Part shown: in pieces, positions 9,773 through 20,210 of the stretch | Numbering within the stretch: the first letter of the stretch is position 1 | Layout of the letters: the number at the start of each line of letters is the position of its first letter | NCBI GenBank assembly: GCA_905221605.1 | Contig: CAJNDS010002151.1 | Location: 539,501 to 603,500 of the forward strand | DNA: 64,000 bases | Origin: Symbiodinium natans | Taxonomy: Eukaryota; Sar; Dinophyceae; Suessiales; Symbiodiniaceae | Direction of reading: 5' to 3' | Program-made: the position numbers and the translations under genes | Notes under the pieces: generated by a model | Seen by the model: the letters and a program-made list of their open reading frames with translations, nothing else | Told to the model about the DNA's origin: nothing | Database searches by the model: none

Positions 9773-10586
9773 GTTTAGGGTTTAGGGTTTAGGGTTTAGA
9801 GTCTAAGGTTTGGGGTTTGGGGTTTGGGATTTTGCGGGACCATGTCGGAAGTTGGCATATTGGCTCTACTCAAGAGTACATCATAGCTGTCGTACCGTGG
9901 TTGCAAAGGTTCCCGTAGGCAAGAAGGACTGTTCAGTATCATCTTTAGGGTACAGGGTTAAGGGTTTAGGGTTTGGGTGTAGGGTTTAGGTTTTGTTTTT
10001 TTTGGGTTTAACGGTAAAGGGTAAAGTTCCGAAAGCTGTCATCATCCGACTGTCCTTTATGCCATCCTGTCCTGCATACAAACCTGAGCGTTCCTTTTCT
10101 GGTCCCATAGACCTCGTTCAGCCTGAGCTAGCAATCGGGGATACTGGTTGTTGAGCTTAGTCAGAGACTTGTGTAACGTCTCTGTCAGATGTGTTTTTGA
10201 ACCTTTTAAGCCGTTCCCTCTCAAAGCCGTTGCTATTGGCCTTTTAGTCTATTCGCCTTTCGGTTCCTATGCAACCAATGCTATTTGCCTTTCGGTCCCC
10301 AAGGCAATTAGCTTTTCGGTCCTGGAGCCAATGCTTGTAGCCCAATGCTGTTAGTTTGTCGGTCCTTCCGAGACCAATGCTATCAGCCATCCGGTCTGTC
10401 CGGGACCGCCATTCGGATTCTTTGGGCGGGCGGGCTTTTGGTCTAAGTCCGCGATCTGCACGCCCGGCTAGAACGGCTCGATCCGGAGCTGCTGAACCCT
10501 AAGCCATCCTGAACCCTGAAGCCCAAAACCCTACTGTAGACCCTAAACCTGAAGCAATCCCGATTCATCCTTGTTAAATCCTACAG

Positions 10587-10605
10587 TAGGAAGCTGGAGA
10601 AGCAG
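10587..10605 (+). CDS. Very short candidate exon (RKLEKQ)
   Basis: 19 nt between CCTACAG and a GC donor (GCTTTAGG), reading RKLEKQ. Basic/acidic linkers of this type sit between TPRs and J domains in the family. Too short to be sure. Confidence 0.28.
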
Positions 10606-10647
10606 GCTTTAGGGCTTTTTTGGGTTTTTTAGGGTTTATAAGGGTTA

Positions 10648-10740
10648 CTGGGTCCTTGTTGGGTATAATATTGCATTTTTGTCATATTAAATTCCCAGTA
10701 AGGAAAAATGATCATTTTTAATGTAACCCCAACAAGGAAG
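10648..10740. mobile_element. Short inverted-repeat element
   Basis: Inverted ends ACTGGGTCCTTGTTGGGTA and ACCCCAACAAGGA around an AT-rich centre. Confidence 0.55.
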
Positions 10741-10766
10741 TAGGTTAGGGGGTTCTGGGTTGACAG

Positions 10767-10833
10767 GAGGATTGGGATCGCCTTGGCCAACTCGCCGAAG
10801 GATGCCGGGCGCCTAGATCCCCCACAAGACGAG
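10767..10833 (+). CDS. Candidate exon ending at a GTTTAGGG array
   Basis: After TTGACAG the frame RIGIALANSPKDAGRLDPPQ... runs to GAG|GTTTAGGG. Coding-like but unrecognised; another frame is also open. Confidence 0.35.
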
Positions 10834-10985
10834 GTTTAGGGTTTAGTGGGTTTAGTGGGTTTAGTGGGTTTAGTGGGTTTAGTGGGTTTAGTGGGTTTAG
10901 TGGGTTTAGTGGGTTTAGTGGGTTTAGTGGGTTTAGTGGGTTTAGTGGGTTTAGTGGGTTTAGTGGGTTTAGGGTTTAGGGTTTA
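10834..10985. repeat. (TTTAGTGGG)n 9-mer array flanked by TTTAGGG units
   Basis: About 14 copies of a 9-mer made of the telomere heptamer with two extra bases; it begins directly at the putative donor at 10834 and returns to TTTAGGG at the end. Confidence 0.95.
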
Positions 10986-11539
10986 GGGCTGGGCTCAGGG
11001 GGCTTCTGGGGTTCGAAGGCTTACCTGGGGCTCCTTGTGCCTATGATTTCGGTGGATATCCCCTACTATGTCTGAAGGCTTTTGGCTTCAGGGTTTCCCT
11101 TAGTATGGGCGCTGAAAAGGGGACCCCTTATGGAGGGTTTTGGGGGGTTATGATCGTAGAAGTATCCTAAGGACCATAATAAGGGAATACTATTCTGGTA
11201 TTTCCTCCGAACCCCCCTCTAGTACTCACCTCTTCCTCTTCCTTTGGTTTTTTTTGCGTTAAAAAACCAAAAAAACCGTAAGTGCTCGCCTCTTGCTCTT
11301 TCTATGGCTTCTTTGCGTTAACAATGCCCTTTAAGGGTTTTTAAGCGTAAAAAGATCCTAAGTACTCGCCTCTTGCTCTTTCTATGGCCATTGGCGAGTT
11401 GAAGGCGCGCCTTCCCCGGGCATCAGCCAGGAGGCCTTCAACTGCAGGGATGCCGCAGATTCGTTTGTTTTGTGCAGTTTAAGGCTTAGGGCTTAGGGCT
11501 TGGGGCTTGGGGCTTGGGGTTTAGGGTTTATCCATGAGT

Positions 11540-11690
11540 GTAGGGTTCAGGGTTTAGGGTTTAGGGTTTAGGGTTTAGGGTTTAGGGTTTAGGGTTTAGG
11601 GTTTAGGGTTTAGGGTTTAGGGTTTAGGGTTTAGGGTTTAGGGTTTAGGGTCTAAGGTCTAAGGTCTAAGGTCTAAGGTTTAAGGTTCTT
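11540..11690. repeat. (TTTAGGG)n array ending in a homogenised TCTAAGG block
   Basis: About 15 perfect units and then a run of TCTAAGG/TTTAAGG variants (11648-11685). Confidence 0.93.
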
Positions 11691-11837
11691 TGTTTAGGGT
11701 TTACCTAGGCCTGTATTTTCCTCCAAGGTTTTGCTTGTTAGCGCATCGAAAGTCTGGGGGCTGTGGGGTCATCAAGGCCTTTTTTTCGGGGTCGTGGGGC
11801 TCATGAGATTAGGCTCATTGAGATTGGACTTTATACT

Positions 11838-11987
11838 CATGGTTCCCCTACTACCCCCTCTCTGCTACCTCCCCTAGCTTCCCCCCATAATCAAGGCTAT
11901 TTAGGGACAATCAAGCCGAATTACGGCAAAAAAGGGGGAACCTAGGGGGGGGGGGGGGTTAGTATAGACGGGGGTAGTAGGGGAACC
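11838..11987. mobile_element. Inverted-repeat element, TIR GGTTCCCCTACTACCCC
   Basis: Left TIR at 11838 and right TIR GGGGTAGTAGGGGAACC ending at 11987; poly-G run near 11946. Confidence 0.75.
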
Positions 11988-12365
11988 CCTAATTCTTCAA
12001 GGTTTCAGCCTTGGGGACACCAAGAGGCATGAGGGTCTGGTTCCTTGCTGTTGTGGACCTAAATCCTAAACCACCAAACCCTGAACCCTAAGCCTGAACC
12101 CTAAACCCTAACCTTGAACCCTAAGCCCGAACCTTAAACCCTAAACCCCACCAGTACCATTTTGGGGTTTTCGGGTTTCCGTCTGGTCTCAGCCCGGTCC
12201 GGGCGTGAGCTTCAAGAACGCTGGACATGTCAGGGTTCCAAGATGAGCTACTATTTGCTGAAGAACCGCCAAAAAGTGCAAACATCAGAATAATCCCAAT
12301 ATTGCCCTTACAAGGAAGAGTTTGTTTTTCATTTTTTTTTGGGGGGGGGGTTCTTAAGTAACTGG

Positions 12366-13943
12366 TATCATGAAGTGGGGGGAGGGGGGTGGGGGGGAGG
12401 GGGGGTTTGCTTATCCATAGCTTATCCTCCATTAAGCATGAGAAGCTGGAATTGCAGAGGATAAGCATAGGATAAGCAAAGGATTTGTACAGGATAAGAC
12501 AAGTCCAGGATAAGCGTAGGATAAGCAAGTTATTCCTTTTGGAACTGATTGCCATTGGGCAGGCTGCAAAACAACTTTTATGAGCATGAGTGTTGTTCAA
12601 AGAGAAACTGTGAAATAGCCCACAAAGAGAGAACCGATAAGCAAAGAGATGCTCTGCAATAGCCCACAAGAGACAACCGACAAGCCTTCAAAGACGGGTC
12701 ACACGTCAAGAGCCGTGCGCTGACTACATCACAAGCAAAGGCCAATGTTTTGGGGTTTAGGGTCTCGGGTTTAGGGTCAAAAGGGTTTAGGGCAAAGGGT
12801 AAAGAAGCCCAGCCGAGGATAAGCCCAGGATAAGCACAGATGAGCCAGGAGAATCCCGCAGGATAAGGTCAGGATAAACCCAAGATAAGGGAGAATCCCC
12901 TTAGTGGGCAAGGATTTCAGGGATGAGCGCAGGATAAGCCCAGGATAAGCCCAGGATAAGCCCAGGATAAGCTCAGGATAAGGGAGAATCCCCTGAGCGG
13001 GCAGGGGCTTCAGGGATGAGCACAGGATAAGCCCAGGATAAGCCCAGGATAAGCCTAGGATAAGCCCAGGATAAGCCCAGGATAAGGGAGAATCCCCTAA
13101 GTGGGCAAGGATTTCTGGGATAAGCCCAGGATAAGCCCAGGATAAGCCTAGGATAAGCCTAGGATAAGCCGAGGATAAGCCCAGGATAAGGGAGAATCCC
13201 CTATGTGGGCAAGGATTTCAGGGATAAGCGCAGGATAAGCCCAGGATAAGCCCAGGATAAGCCTAGGATAAGCCCAGGATAAGGGAGAATCCCCTTAGTG
13301 GGCAAGGATTTCAGGGATAAGCGCAGGATAACCAGGATAAGCCTACGATAAGCCCAGGATAAGCCCAGGATAAGGGAGAATCCCGTTAGTGGGCAAGGAT
13401 TTCAGGGGTGAACCCAGGGTAAGCCCAGGCTAAGACCAGGATGAGGGAGAACCCCCTTTTGAGCAAGGATTTTCAGGGGTGGGCCCAGTAAACAGGTTGT
13501 TGGGGCTTAAGGTCAAGTGTCTCGGGATTTGCTGCTTGTAAGGGCTTAGGGCTGAGGGTTGAGCGTTTCGGGGAAACCCCGGAATGAAATCAGCGGCATA
13601 GTCTCATCCCTAAGCCTGAAACCCTAAACCATTTCGACGCATTCAACCTTCAACAGTTAAGCCCTGAACTTTCCAAAGTGTAAACCCAGAACTCCTTTCA
13701 AGACTCATCGGTGTTCATTCGCAACTCCATTTTTCATCTTCCAAATGAGTTTTTTGTGTGTCTCAGATGTCCATATGGATTCACAATGGAGAGATTTCAG
13801 ACCACAAAGTTCTCGTCGAAGCTTCATGGATTCTACCAGGATTGCTAGGATTAACCAAGAGCCAAAAGTGATTAATGTAGCATAAGCTATGGATAAGCAA
13901 ACCCCCCCTCCCCCCCACCCCCCTCCCCCCACTTCGTGATGGT
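12366..13943. mobile_element. 1.58 kb element with about 60-bp terminal inverted repeats carrying a minisatellite
   Basis: The left end (12366-12428: TGAAGTGG, then G-rich GGGGGGAGG units, TTTGCTTATCCATAGCTTAT) reappears inverted at 13880-13943 with few differences. Inside is the 'aggataag' minisatellite (12780-13450) and no coding region I can support; a 182-codon - strand ORF at 12121-12669 crosses the left boundary and is rejected. Non-autonomous, DNA-transposon-like. Confidence 0.82.
12780..13450. repeat. AGGATAAGCCC minisatellite with about 120-nt higher-order unit
   Basis: The 11-mer AGGATAAGCCC repeats in blocks, each closed by 'gggagaatcccc' plus 'gggcaaggatttcaggg', giving at least five higher-order repeats. 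Confidence 0.93.
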
Positions 13944-14855
13944 AGTGAGCAGCAGACCGGAGGGGGTAGCAAAAAGAGGCTTAGGCTCCTTTGAAAGCCC
14001 CTTTAACCCAAGTGCACCCTTTATATTTCTACGTTAGTCTTGTGTCTAGCTTCTGTTGCGCTGCTTAAAGTTTAAGGTTGGAGCTAACAGTTGCCTCATC
14101 TCTTTGCGTGTGAACTTGTTTTCCAAGTCAGTAGTTTTTAATGCCAATAGGCGTCCCTTTTGTGGTACTTTTAACTCTGCTTCGTGCCTACTTACTTAGT
14201 CACCCGGGAGCTTAGGGCTTTGCAGGCTTTGGGGGCATCCGGCAGAACCTTAAGAGCTCGAAACCGAAAACCGAACCTGGAACGCCCTATAACCTCTCAA
14301 CACCCTAAATACATAGAAGCGTAAAGCAAAGCCAGTTTAAAACCCTCAACCCCCTAAAACCCCGACAATCTCTCAACCCCAACTCCGACCTGCGTCCATG
14401 GAAGGTTCTACGCGCCTGGCGAAGGCCCGAATGGGGGGGGGGGGGGGTCTTATCTAACTTGGGCGGTTAGGGTTGAGGGTTTGGGGGTTTCTGGAGGTGT
14501 TTGATTTGGCTTCTGGGAGGTTCTGCAGTCAAGCCAAGTTCAGAAAGCAGGTGCGTGGCAAGGTGAAGGGCTGAGAGGGCTCCAACCCCAAAGACCCTGA
14601 GAGATCCGAACGGTTTAGGGGTGTAGGGTTGTTTATCTTTCTTTGTGTGTGTAGTACTCGTTTCTTCTTTGGGTTCAACGAGTTTTGTTTGTTAAGGCTT
14701 TGTTGTTGCTTCCTTGCCATCCAACAACGCATCCTAGCCGAATGTCTGCGTTTTGCTGGTTAGCCTTGAATTGCCCAAGCTGCGCTCAGTGATTTACATG
14801 ATGATCCTGAATTCCAGCCCCTAAACCTTAAACCCTAAACCCCAAGCCCAAAAAG

Positions 14856-14935
14856 ACAGCAAAATCCGGGCCCTTTGCGCTGACATCCGCAAGGACTGGC
14901 ATCTCTGCCCTCCAGGATTCTCGGGTCAAACCCCC
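14856..14935 (+). CDS. Candidate exon (SKIRALCADIRKDWHLCPPG)
   Basis: After AAAAAG, following a C-strand array. Charged, GC-rich frame open for 26 codons. Position between the TPRs and the J domain suits the linker of the co-chaperone, but no family match is recognised. Confidence 0.42.
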
Positions 14936-14954
14936 TGAGTTCAAAACCCTGAAT

Positions 14955-15055
14955 TTGGGGTGTTCCCCCTTATACTAACAGTCCTTAATGGGGATAATAA
15001 GAGGGGGTACTAGAATCCCTATTAAGGACTGCTAGTATAAGGAGGAACATCCCAA
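14955..15055. mobile_element. MITE family B, copy 2
   Basis: GGGTGTTCCCCCTTATACTA ... TAGTATAAGGAGGAACATCCC; no internal telomere units, unlike the copy at 5128. Confidence 0.88.
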
Positions 15056-15104
15056 CCCTGAACCCTAAACCCGGAACCCTGAACCCTAAACTCTAAACCC
15101 TAAG

Positions 15105-15186
15105 TGGGGAGGCGACGGGACGAGTGCTGCAGGCAGTTGGCACAGGAGCTGGGGGCTGTCTGTGTGCAGCTGGGAAGGAAGGGGGG
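15105..15186 (+). CDS. Candidate exon (CRQLAQELGAVCVQLGRKG)
   Basis: After CTAAG; the frame is open through a helical stretch and ends at GTTTAGGG-like sequence (GT at 15187). C-strand array upstream and G-strand array downstream. Likely part of the linker of the TPR-J gene. Confidence 0.42.
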
Positions 15187-15346
15187 GTTTAGGGCTGAGG
15201 GTTTTGATAGGATCTGGGTTGTTTAGGGTTTGGGTTTAGGGTTTAGGGGGGGGGGGGGGGGGTTTAGGGTTTAGGGTTATGATTTGCAGAGTCGACTTTG
15301 GGTACAGTAGGTCACATGGGCGAAGCGGTAGTCCGGCATCAGCTTA

Positions 15347-15470
15347 GGGTTTAGGGTTTAGGGTTTCGGGTTTCGGTTTTCGGTTTTCGGGTTTAGGGTT
15401 TAGGGTTTAGGGTTTCGGGTTAGGGTTTAGGGTTTAGGGTTTCGGGTTTCGGGTTTCGGGTTTAGGGACT
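15347..15470. repeat. G-strand array with interspersed TTTCGGG variants
   Basis: TTTAGGG and TTTCGGG units in alternating blocks. Confidence 0.9.
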
Positions 15471-15566
15471 ACAGAACAGGAAGGACAGCTAGGGAACAAG
15501 GTGGAGTCCTACGGTGTAGGCCCTTGGGACAGCGTGTGTGTTTCCCTTTCTCTTGGGTCTCAGAGG

Positions 15567-15652
15567 CTAAACCCTAAACCCTAAACCCTAAACCCTAAGC
15601 CCTAAACCCTAAACCCTAAACCCTAAACCCTAAACCCTAAACCCTAAACCCA
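15567..15652. repeat. (CCCTAAA)n array
   Basis: About 12 units. Confidence 0.95.
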
Positions 15653-15693
15653 TCAGGTTTAGGGCCTTCGAGGTATTTTTCAGAGGGTTTCAA

Positions 15694-15884
15694 CCTTGGG
15701 GACCAAATGAACCCTAAAATCGGGGTCATATACCCTATACTACTACTAGAATTCTTGTTAGGTCTTACTCAGGGTTTAGGGTTTAGGGTTTAGGGTTTAG
15801 GGTTTAGGGTTTAGTGTTGATATTGGGTTTAGGGGTTAGGGTTTAGGGATAAACCCTTTTAGGGTTCATTTGGTCCCCAAGGAC
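15694..15884. mobile_element. MITE family E, copy 1, filled with a TTTAGGG array
   Basis: CCTTGGGGACCAAATGAACC ... GGTTCATTTGGTCCCCAAGG inverted repeats. The copy at 31370-31478 lacks the roughly 80-nt telomere-like array that fills this one at about 15773-15850. Confidence 0.9.
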
Positions 15885-16000
15885 CTGCTCAGATCTGGGG
15901 GGGGGCCATCTTTCAGGTATTTTGGCATAGCCGCCCGGCTGCGGTTTAGGGTTTGGGGTTTGGGGTTTAGGGTTTAGGGTTTAGGGTTTAGGGTTGTCAG

Positions 16001-16081
16001 CAGATCATGTCCCCTTTGGAACTCTTGCATTTGAGGCTCCCACAGCAAGCTGGGAGAAATAGTCCTTATAGTCGAAGTCCC
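16001..16081 (+). CDS. Weak candidate exon
   Basis: After TTGTCAG the frame QIMSPLELLHLRLPQQAG... is open to a TAA at 16082. Lies shortly before the first J exon; phase relation unknown. Confidence 0.28.
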
Positions 16082-16158
16082 TAAGCCCAACCCTTAACCC
16101 TGTTTGGGGTTTAGGGTTTAGGCCTGCAACTCTGCAACCTAAACTTAAACCTTGTAAG

Positions 16159-16229
16159 CCCTCGCCAAAATGCGGCCCAAGCAGGATCACTATGACGCTC
16201 TTGGGCTCCCACGCCTGTCCAGCGACGAG
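16159..16229 (+). CDS. J-domain exon 1 (helix I)
   Basis: After TTGTAAG the frame reads LAKMRPKQDHYDALGLPRLS and then SDE. DHYDALGL is the D-Y-Y-x-x-L-G-V hallmark that opens J domains. A GC donor at 16230 (GCCCGT) gives phase 0 and joins to EVRRAYRDLA at 19218 with exactly the usual eight residues between LG and the next helix. Reading on past the GC would add residues and spoil the spacing, so GC is preferred. Confidence 0.85.
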
Positions 16230-19217
16230 GCCCGTCAGAAATAGGGGTCAGGGTAGCCCCATAAACCTTGGGGTTTGGGGTTTTAGAGTTTAGTGTTTGT
16301 AGGGTTTAGGGTCTAGCTTAAAAAGACGGCAATCCTCCGAAAGCACCGAAACCTAATCCAAAAACACTACATACACCCCGAAAGTTCCTACCCCAACATC
16401 AGGTGCCCAGCACCTATTTCCTGCTAACAGGGTTGTCATCGGGCGGTTCGGTCGATACCAATACTTCTGCGGTATTATGCGGTGTGGTATTGCTCTTATT
16501 GCGGCGTGTGCGGTTGGTTGCGGTTCGGCCCCTCCCACAGGCCCCTCCCACCCAAGCCCCTCCCCCACCCCTTTTTCCTACCTTCCCCCTTCCCCCCTCC
16601 CACCTAAGACCTCCCACCTTAGACCTAAGCCCTCCCCACTCCCACCTAGCCCCCCTCCCCCCTCCTCCCCCCTAAGACCTGCCCGAAGACCCGCCCTTTC
16701 CTCCCACCTAAAGGGCCCTCCCCACTCCCACCTAGCCCCCCCTCCCCCCTCTCCCCACCTAAATCCCACCTTCGACCTCCCACCCAAGCCCTCCCCTTCC
16801 TCCCACCTAAGGGCCCTCCCCACTCCCACCCCCTCCCCCCTCCTCCCCACTTAAGACCTAACACCTCCCACCCAAGACCTCCCACCTAAGACCTCCCCCA
16901 CCTGACCTCGACCTCCCACCTAAGACCTCCCACCCAAGACCTCCCACCTAAGACCTCCCACCTAAACCCCCCCTTCGCCCTCCCACCAAAGACCTTCCAC
17001 CGAACTCCCACCTAAGACCTCCCACCAAAGACCCCCCCAAGACCTTTCACCTAAAACCTCCCACCTAAGACCTCCCCTCTTGTACACCCTCCCCTCGCCA
17101 CACCTTTGCCCCTCCCCCACCTGGCCCCCCTCCCTCCCACCCAAAACCTCCCACCTACGACCTCCCACAAAGGCTGCTTAGGTGTGCAGCTTCTCCAGCG
17201 ACGCCGCGCACAGGACCGGAGCTTCACGTGGGTGGGCGGGTGGTGGGTCAGGGTGGGAGTGGGGGTTGGGGAAGGGGGTGGGGGTGCAGGTGGGAGGTTT
17301 GGGGAGGGGTGGGGTTAGGTGGGTGGGAGCAGGGGTTGGTAGGTGGGAGTGGAGGGGGGGTTAGGTGGGAGGGGGATAGGTGGGAGTTGGTTGGTTGGGA
17401 GGGGGGGGTAGGTGGGAGTTGGTAGGTGGGAGGGGGCAGGTAGGTTGGTAGGTGGGAGGGGCGGGTGGGAGTGGGAGTTGGTGGGTGGGAGGGGGTAGGT
17501 GGGAGGGGTGGGAGTGGGGGGGGTGGTTAGTGGGAGGGGGTTAGGTGGGAGTTAGGTCGGAGTGGATGGTGAGGGGTCAGTTGGTGGGGGGGTTGGGGGG
17601 GTTAGGAGGTGAGGGTGTGTTGCTTGGTGGGAGGGTTGAGGGGGGTAGGTGGGGAGGGGGTTAGGTGGGAGGATGGGGTGGGGGGTAGGGGGGGTAGGAG
17701 GGGGTTGTGGGGAGGGGGGTAGGTGGGGGTTGGGATCCCCACTCCCACCTAGCCCCCCTCCCCCCTCCTCCCCCCTAAGACCTGCCCGAAGACCCGCCCT
17801 TTCCCCCCTCCCCCTAGACGTCCCACCTTCGACCTCCCACCCAAGCCCTCCCCCCCTCCCCCCTCCTCCCCACCTAAAACCTCCCACCTAAGACCTCCCA
17901 CCAAAGACCTCCCACTGAGACGTCCCGCCTTCGACCTCCCACCCAAGCCCTCCCCTTCCTCCCACCTAAAACCCCCCCCACTCCCACCTAACCCCCCCTC
18001 CCCCCTCCTCCCCACTTAAGACCTCCCACCTAACACCTCCCACCCAAGACCTCCCACCTAAGACCTCCCCCACCTGACCTCGACCTCCCACCTAAGACCT
18101 CCCACCTAAACCCCCCCTTCGCCCTCCCACCAAAGACCTTCCACCGAACTCCCACCTAAGACCTCCCACCAAAGACCCCCCCAAGACCCCTCTTGTACAC
18201 CCTCCCCTCGCCACACCTTTGCCCCTCCCCCCATTCCCACCTGGACCCCCTCCCTCCCACCCAAAACCTCCCACCTACGACCTCCCACAAAGGCTGCTTA
18301 GGTGTGCAGCTTCTCCAGCGACGTCGCGCACAGGACCGGAGCTTTACGTGGGTGGGCGGGTGGTGGGTCAGGGTGGGAAGGACCCACCTGCCTAGGTGGG
18401 AGTGGGGGTTGGGGAAGGGGGTGGGGGTGCAGGTGGGAGGTTTGGGGAGGGTGGGGTTAGGTGGGTGGGAGCAGGGGTTGGTAGGTGGGAGCGGAGGGGG
18501 GGTTAGGTGGGAGGGGGATAGGTGGGAGTTGGTTGGTTGGGAGGGGGGGGTAGGTGGGAGTTGGTAGGTGGGAGGGGGCAGGGTGGGTGGGAGTTGGTGG
18601 GTGGGAGGGGGGGGTGTTGGGGGGAGAGGGGGGTTGGTGGGAGGGGGTTAGGTGAGGGGGGGGGGTTAGTGGGAGGGGCAGGGTGGGGGGTTGGTGGGAG
18701 GGGGTTAGGTGGGGAGGGGGTTAGGTGGGAGGATGGGGTGGGGTAGGGGGGGTAGGAGGGGGTTGTGGGGAGGGGGGTAGGTGGGGGTTGGGAGCGGTTA
18801 GATGGGAGTTGGGGGGTGATGGGAAGTTAGGTGGGAGGGGGTTGGGCGGGAGTTTGGAGGGGGGTGTGGGGGGGGCTCGGTGGGGGTAGGTGGGAGGGGG
18901 CGGGAGTGGTGGGAGGTTTGGGGGGGAGGGGGAGGGGGGGGGTGGGGGTGGGGGCGTGTGCAGCGATGCCGCGGTACGGCGCGGCGTGTGTGCGATACTA
19001 CCGGTTCGGTATGCGGTGCGTTGCGGTTTGCGATATTTGTATTGTTGAAACAGCCCTGGCTAAGAACCAGTAAGTGTCAGGTTAGGACGTAGGGTTGGTG
19101 GAACTTACCTTGGAGTAACCTACATACTTCTCCAAATCGCCTTTTTGAGCTTGTAAAGGTTACCCTACTTCTGCCCCCTAAGTCTCAACCATAAACTGCA
19201 TCTCGCTTGCCTCGCAG
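16230..19217 (+). other. 3.0 kb intron between J-domain exons 1 and 2 (GC-AG)
   Basis: Inferred from the continuity of J-domain helices I and II. It contains the mirrored C-rich/G-rich satellite (16510-18950). Confidence 0.7.
16510..18950. repeat. Mirrored C-rich/G-rich satellite in two tandem copies
   Basis: The left arm is CTCCCACCTAAGAC-type repeats, the right arm TAGGTGGGAGGGGG-type repeats, so each copy is a potential long hairpin. Copy 1 is about 16634-17741 and copy 2 about 17742-18950: identical starts ('ccccactcccacctagcccc') and near-identical centres at 17165-17250 and 18291-18375. The centres are unique sequence (GGCTGCTTAGGTGTGCAGCT...). The many long GGG/CCC ORFs here are repeat artefacts. 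Confidence 0.92.
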
Positions 19218-19279
19218 GAAGTGCGCCGTGCTTACAGAGACCTGGCGCGCCGCTGGCACCCCGACAAGCACCAGAACAG
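19218..19279 (+). CDS. J-domain exon 2 (helix II and HPD motif)
   Basis: After the strong acceptor CTTGCCTCGCAG: EVRRAYRDLARRWHPDKHQN and two bases of an Arg codon. This is J helix II followed by the invariant His-Pro-Asp that triggers Hsp70 ATP hydrolysis. A GC donor at 19280 (GCGCCT) makes the join to G|CCA at 20063 in phase (HQN-R-PSD). Identity as a J domain is close to certain. Confidence 0.95.
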
Positions 19280-19734
19280 GCGCCTGAAGACTTACCGAGG
19301 AAACCTCCCCCTTTTTTTACAGGGTTTAGGGCTTAGGGCTTAGGGCTTAGGGCTTAGGGTTTAGGGTTCAAGTTCAAGCCCGAAATCGTACAAACCCCGA
19401 GAAGCCCCTGTAGAAGGCTTGCACTCCGCACCCTTCGTGTCAAATTCGAGGCACTAGTGGGTTTTTGTTCCAAGGCCACGAAGCTTTCACCGAAAGGGCC
19501 CGCATGAACCTTATTCTTTCAATAGTCCCAAGCCCTACTCCTAAAGAGGGAATACTTGGGCCTTAAAGTACCTCCTATATATAGGGACGCTTGGGCCCAA
19601 GTATATACGAATACGGCACCATGGACCCTTAGGGCATTCCGCCAAAAAAAAAATCGGAAGCCCCGAAGACTCCAAAAACCCTTTAGCCTTCGGGCTTCCA
19701 CAGTTCTCACCCATCAAGGGCACCCTGAACCCTA

Positions 19735-19797
19735 AACCCTAGCCCTAAACCCTAAACCCTAGCCCTAAACCCTAAACCCTAAACCCTAAACCCTAAG
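19735..19797. repeat. CCCTAAA/GCCCTAAA mixed array
   Basis: C-strand array in the intron after J exon 2. Confidence 0.9.
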
Positions 19798-20062
19798 GTT
19801 GCACAGGTTGTAACCCTAAAGGGTTTTCGGATATCCCTTATATTAAATTACCGATAAGGATCTTTAAAAAGGGTCCCCCCCAGAACCCAAGGGTAGGGTC
19901 CAAGGTGCCCGAAACCCTAAACCCTAAACCCTACACCTTAAACCCCAAACCCTAAACCCTAAACCCCTAAGAAACGCCTTAGGGGTCCAAGGTAAAGCAG
20001 TTATAATTTGGGTTATAAGTACAGTTATAATTGGTTACTAAGTACCATGAACCTCCAAGCAG

Positions 20063-20114
20063 GCCATCCGACCTCCGTGACCGTGCTGCTCGTCGCTTCG
20101 GGCGCATACGCCAG
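20063..20114 (+). CDS. J-domain exon 3 (helix III)
   Basis: After CCAAGCAG: one base, then PSDLRDRAARRFGRIRQ, ending CAG|GTGGGG. Matches helix III of J domains (AxxxFxxIxxAYExL), with the continuation AYEVL on the next exon. A partial MITE family A end (…ACCATGAACCTCCAAG) lies directly before the acceptor, so the acceptor may come from the mobile element. Confidence 0.93.
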
Positions 20115-20119
20115 GTGGG

Positions 20120-20210
20120 GTTTAAGGTTTAGGGTTTAGGGTTTAGGGTTTAGGGTTTAGGGTTTAGGGTTTAGGGTTTATTGTTTAGGGTTTAGGGTTT
20201 AGGGTTTTGG
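20120..20210. repeat. (TTTAGGG)n array right after J exon 3
   Basis: About ten units starting within a few bases of the GTGGGG donor. Confidence 0.95.

Noticed and set aside
12121-12669. 182-codon ORF on the - strand
   Set aside because: Crosses the boundary of the 1.58 kb inverted-repeat element and contains homopolymer-coded Pro/Lys runs; composition not protein-like.
17177-17231. Exon of the J-domain gene in the satellite centre (two copies)
   Set aside because: J helix I (16159) joins helix II (19218) with correct spacing without it. Kept as a finding only.
16403-18900. Many 60-125 codon ORFs on both strands rich in Gly, Trp, Pro or Ser
   Set aside because: They follow from C-rich/G-rich satellite repeats read in any frame; no non-repeat composition or splice context.
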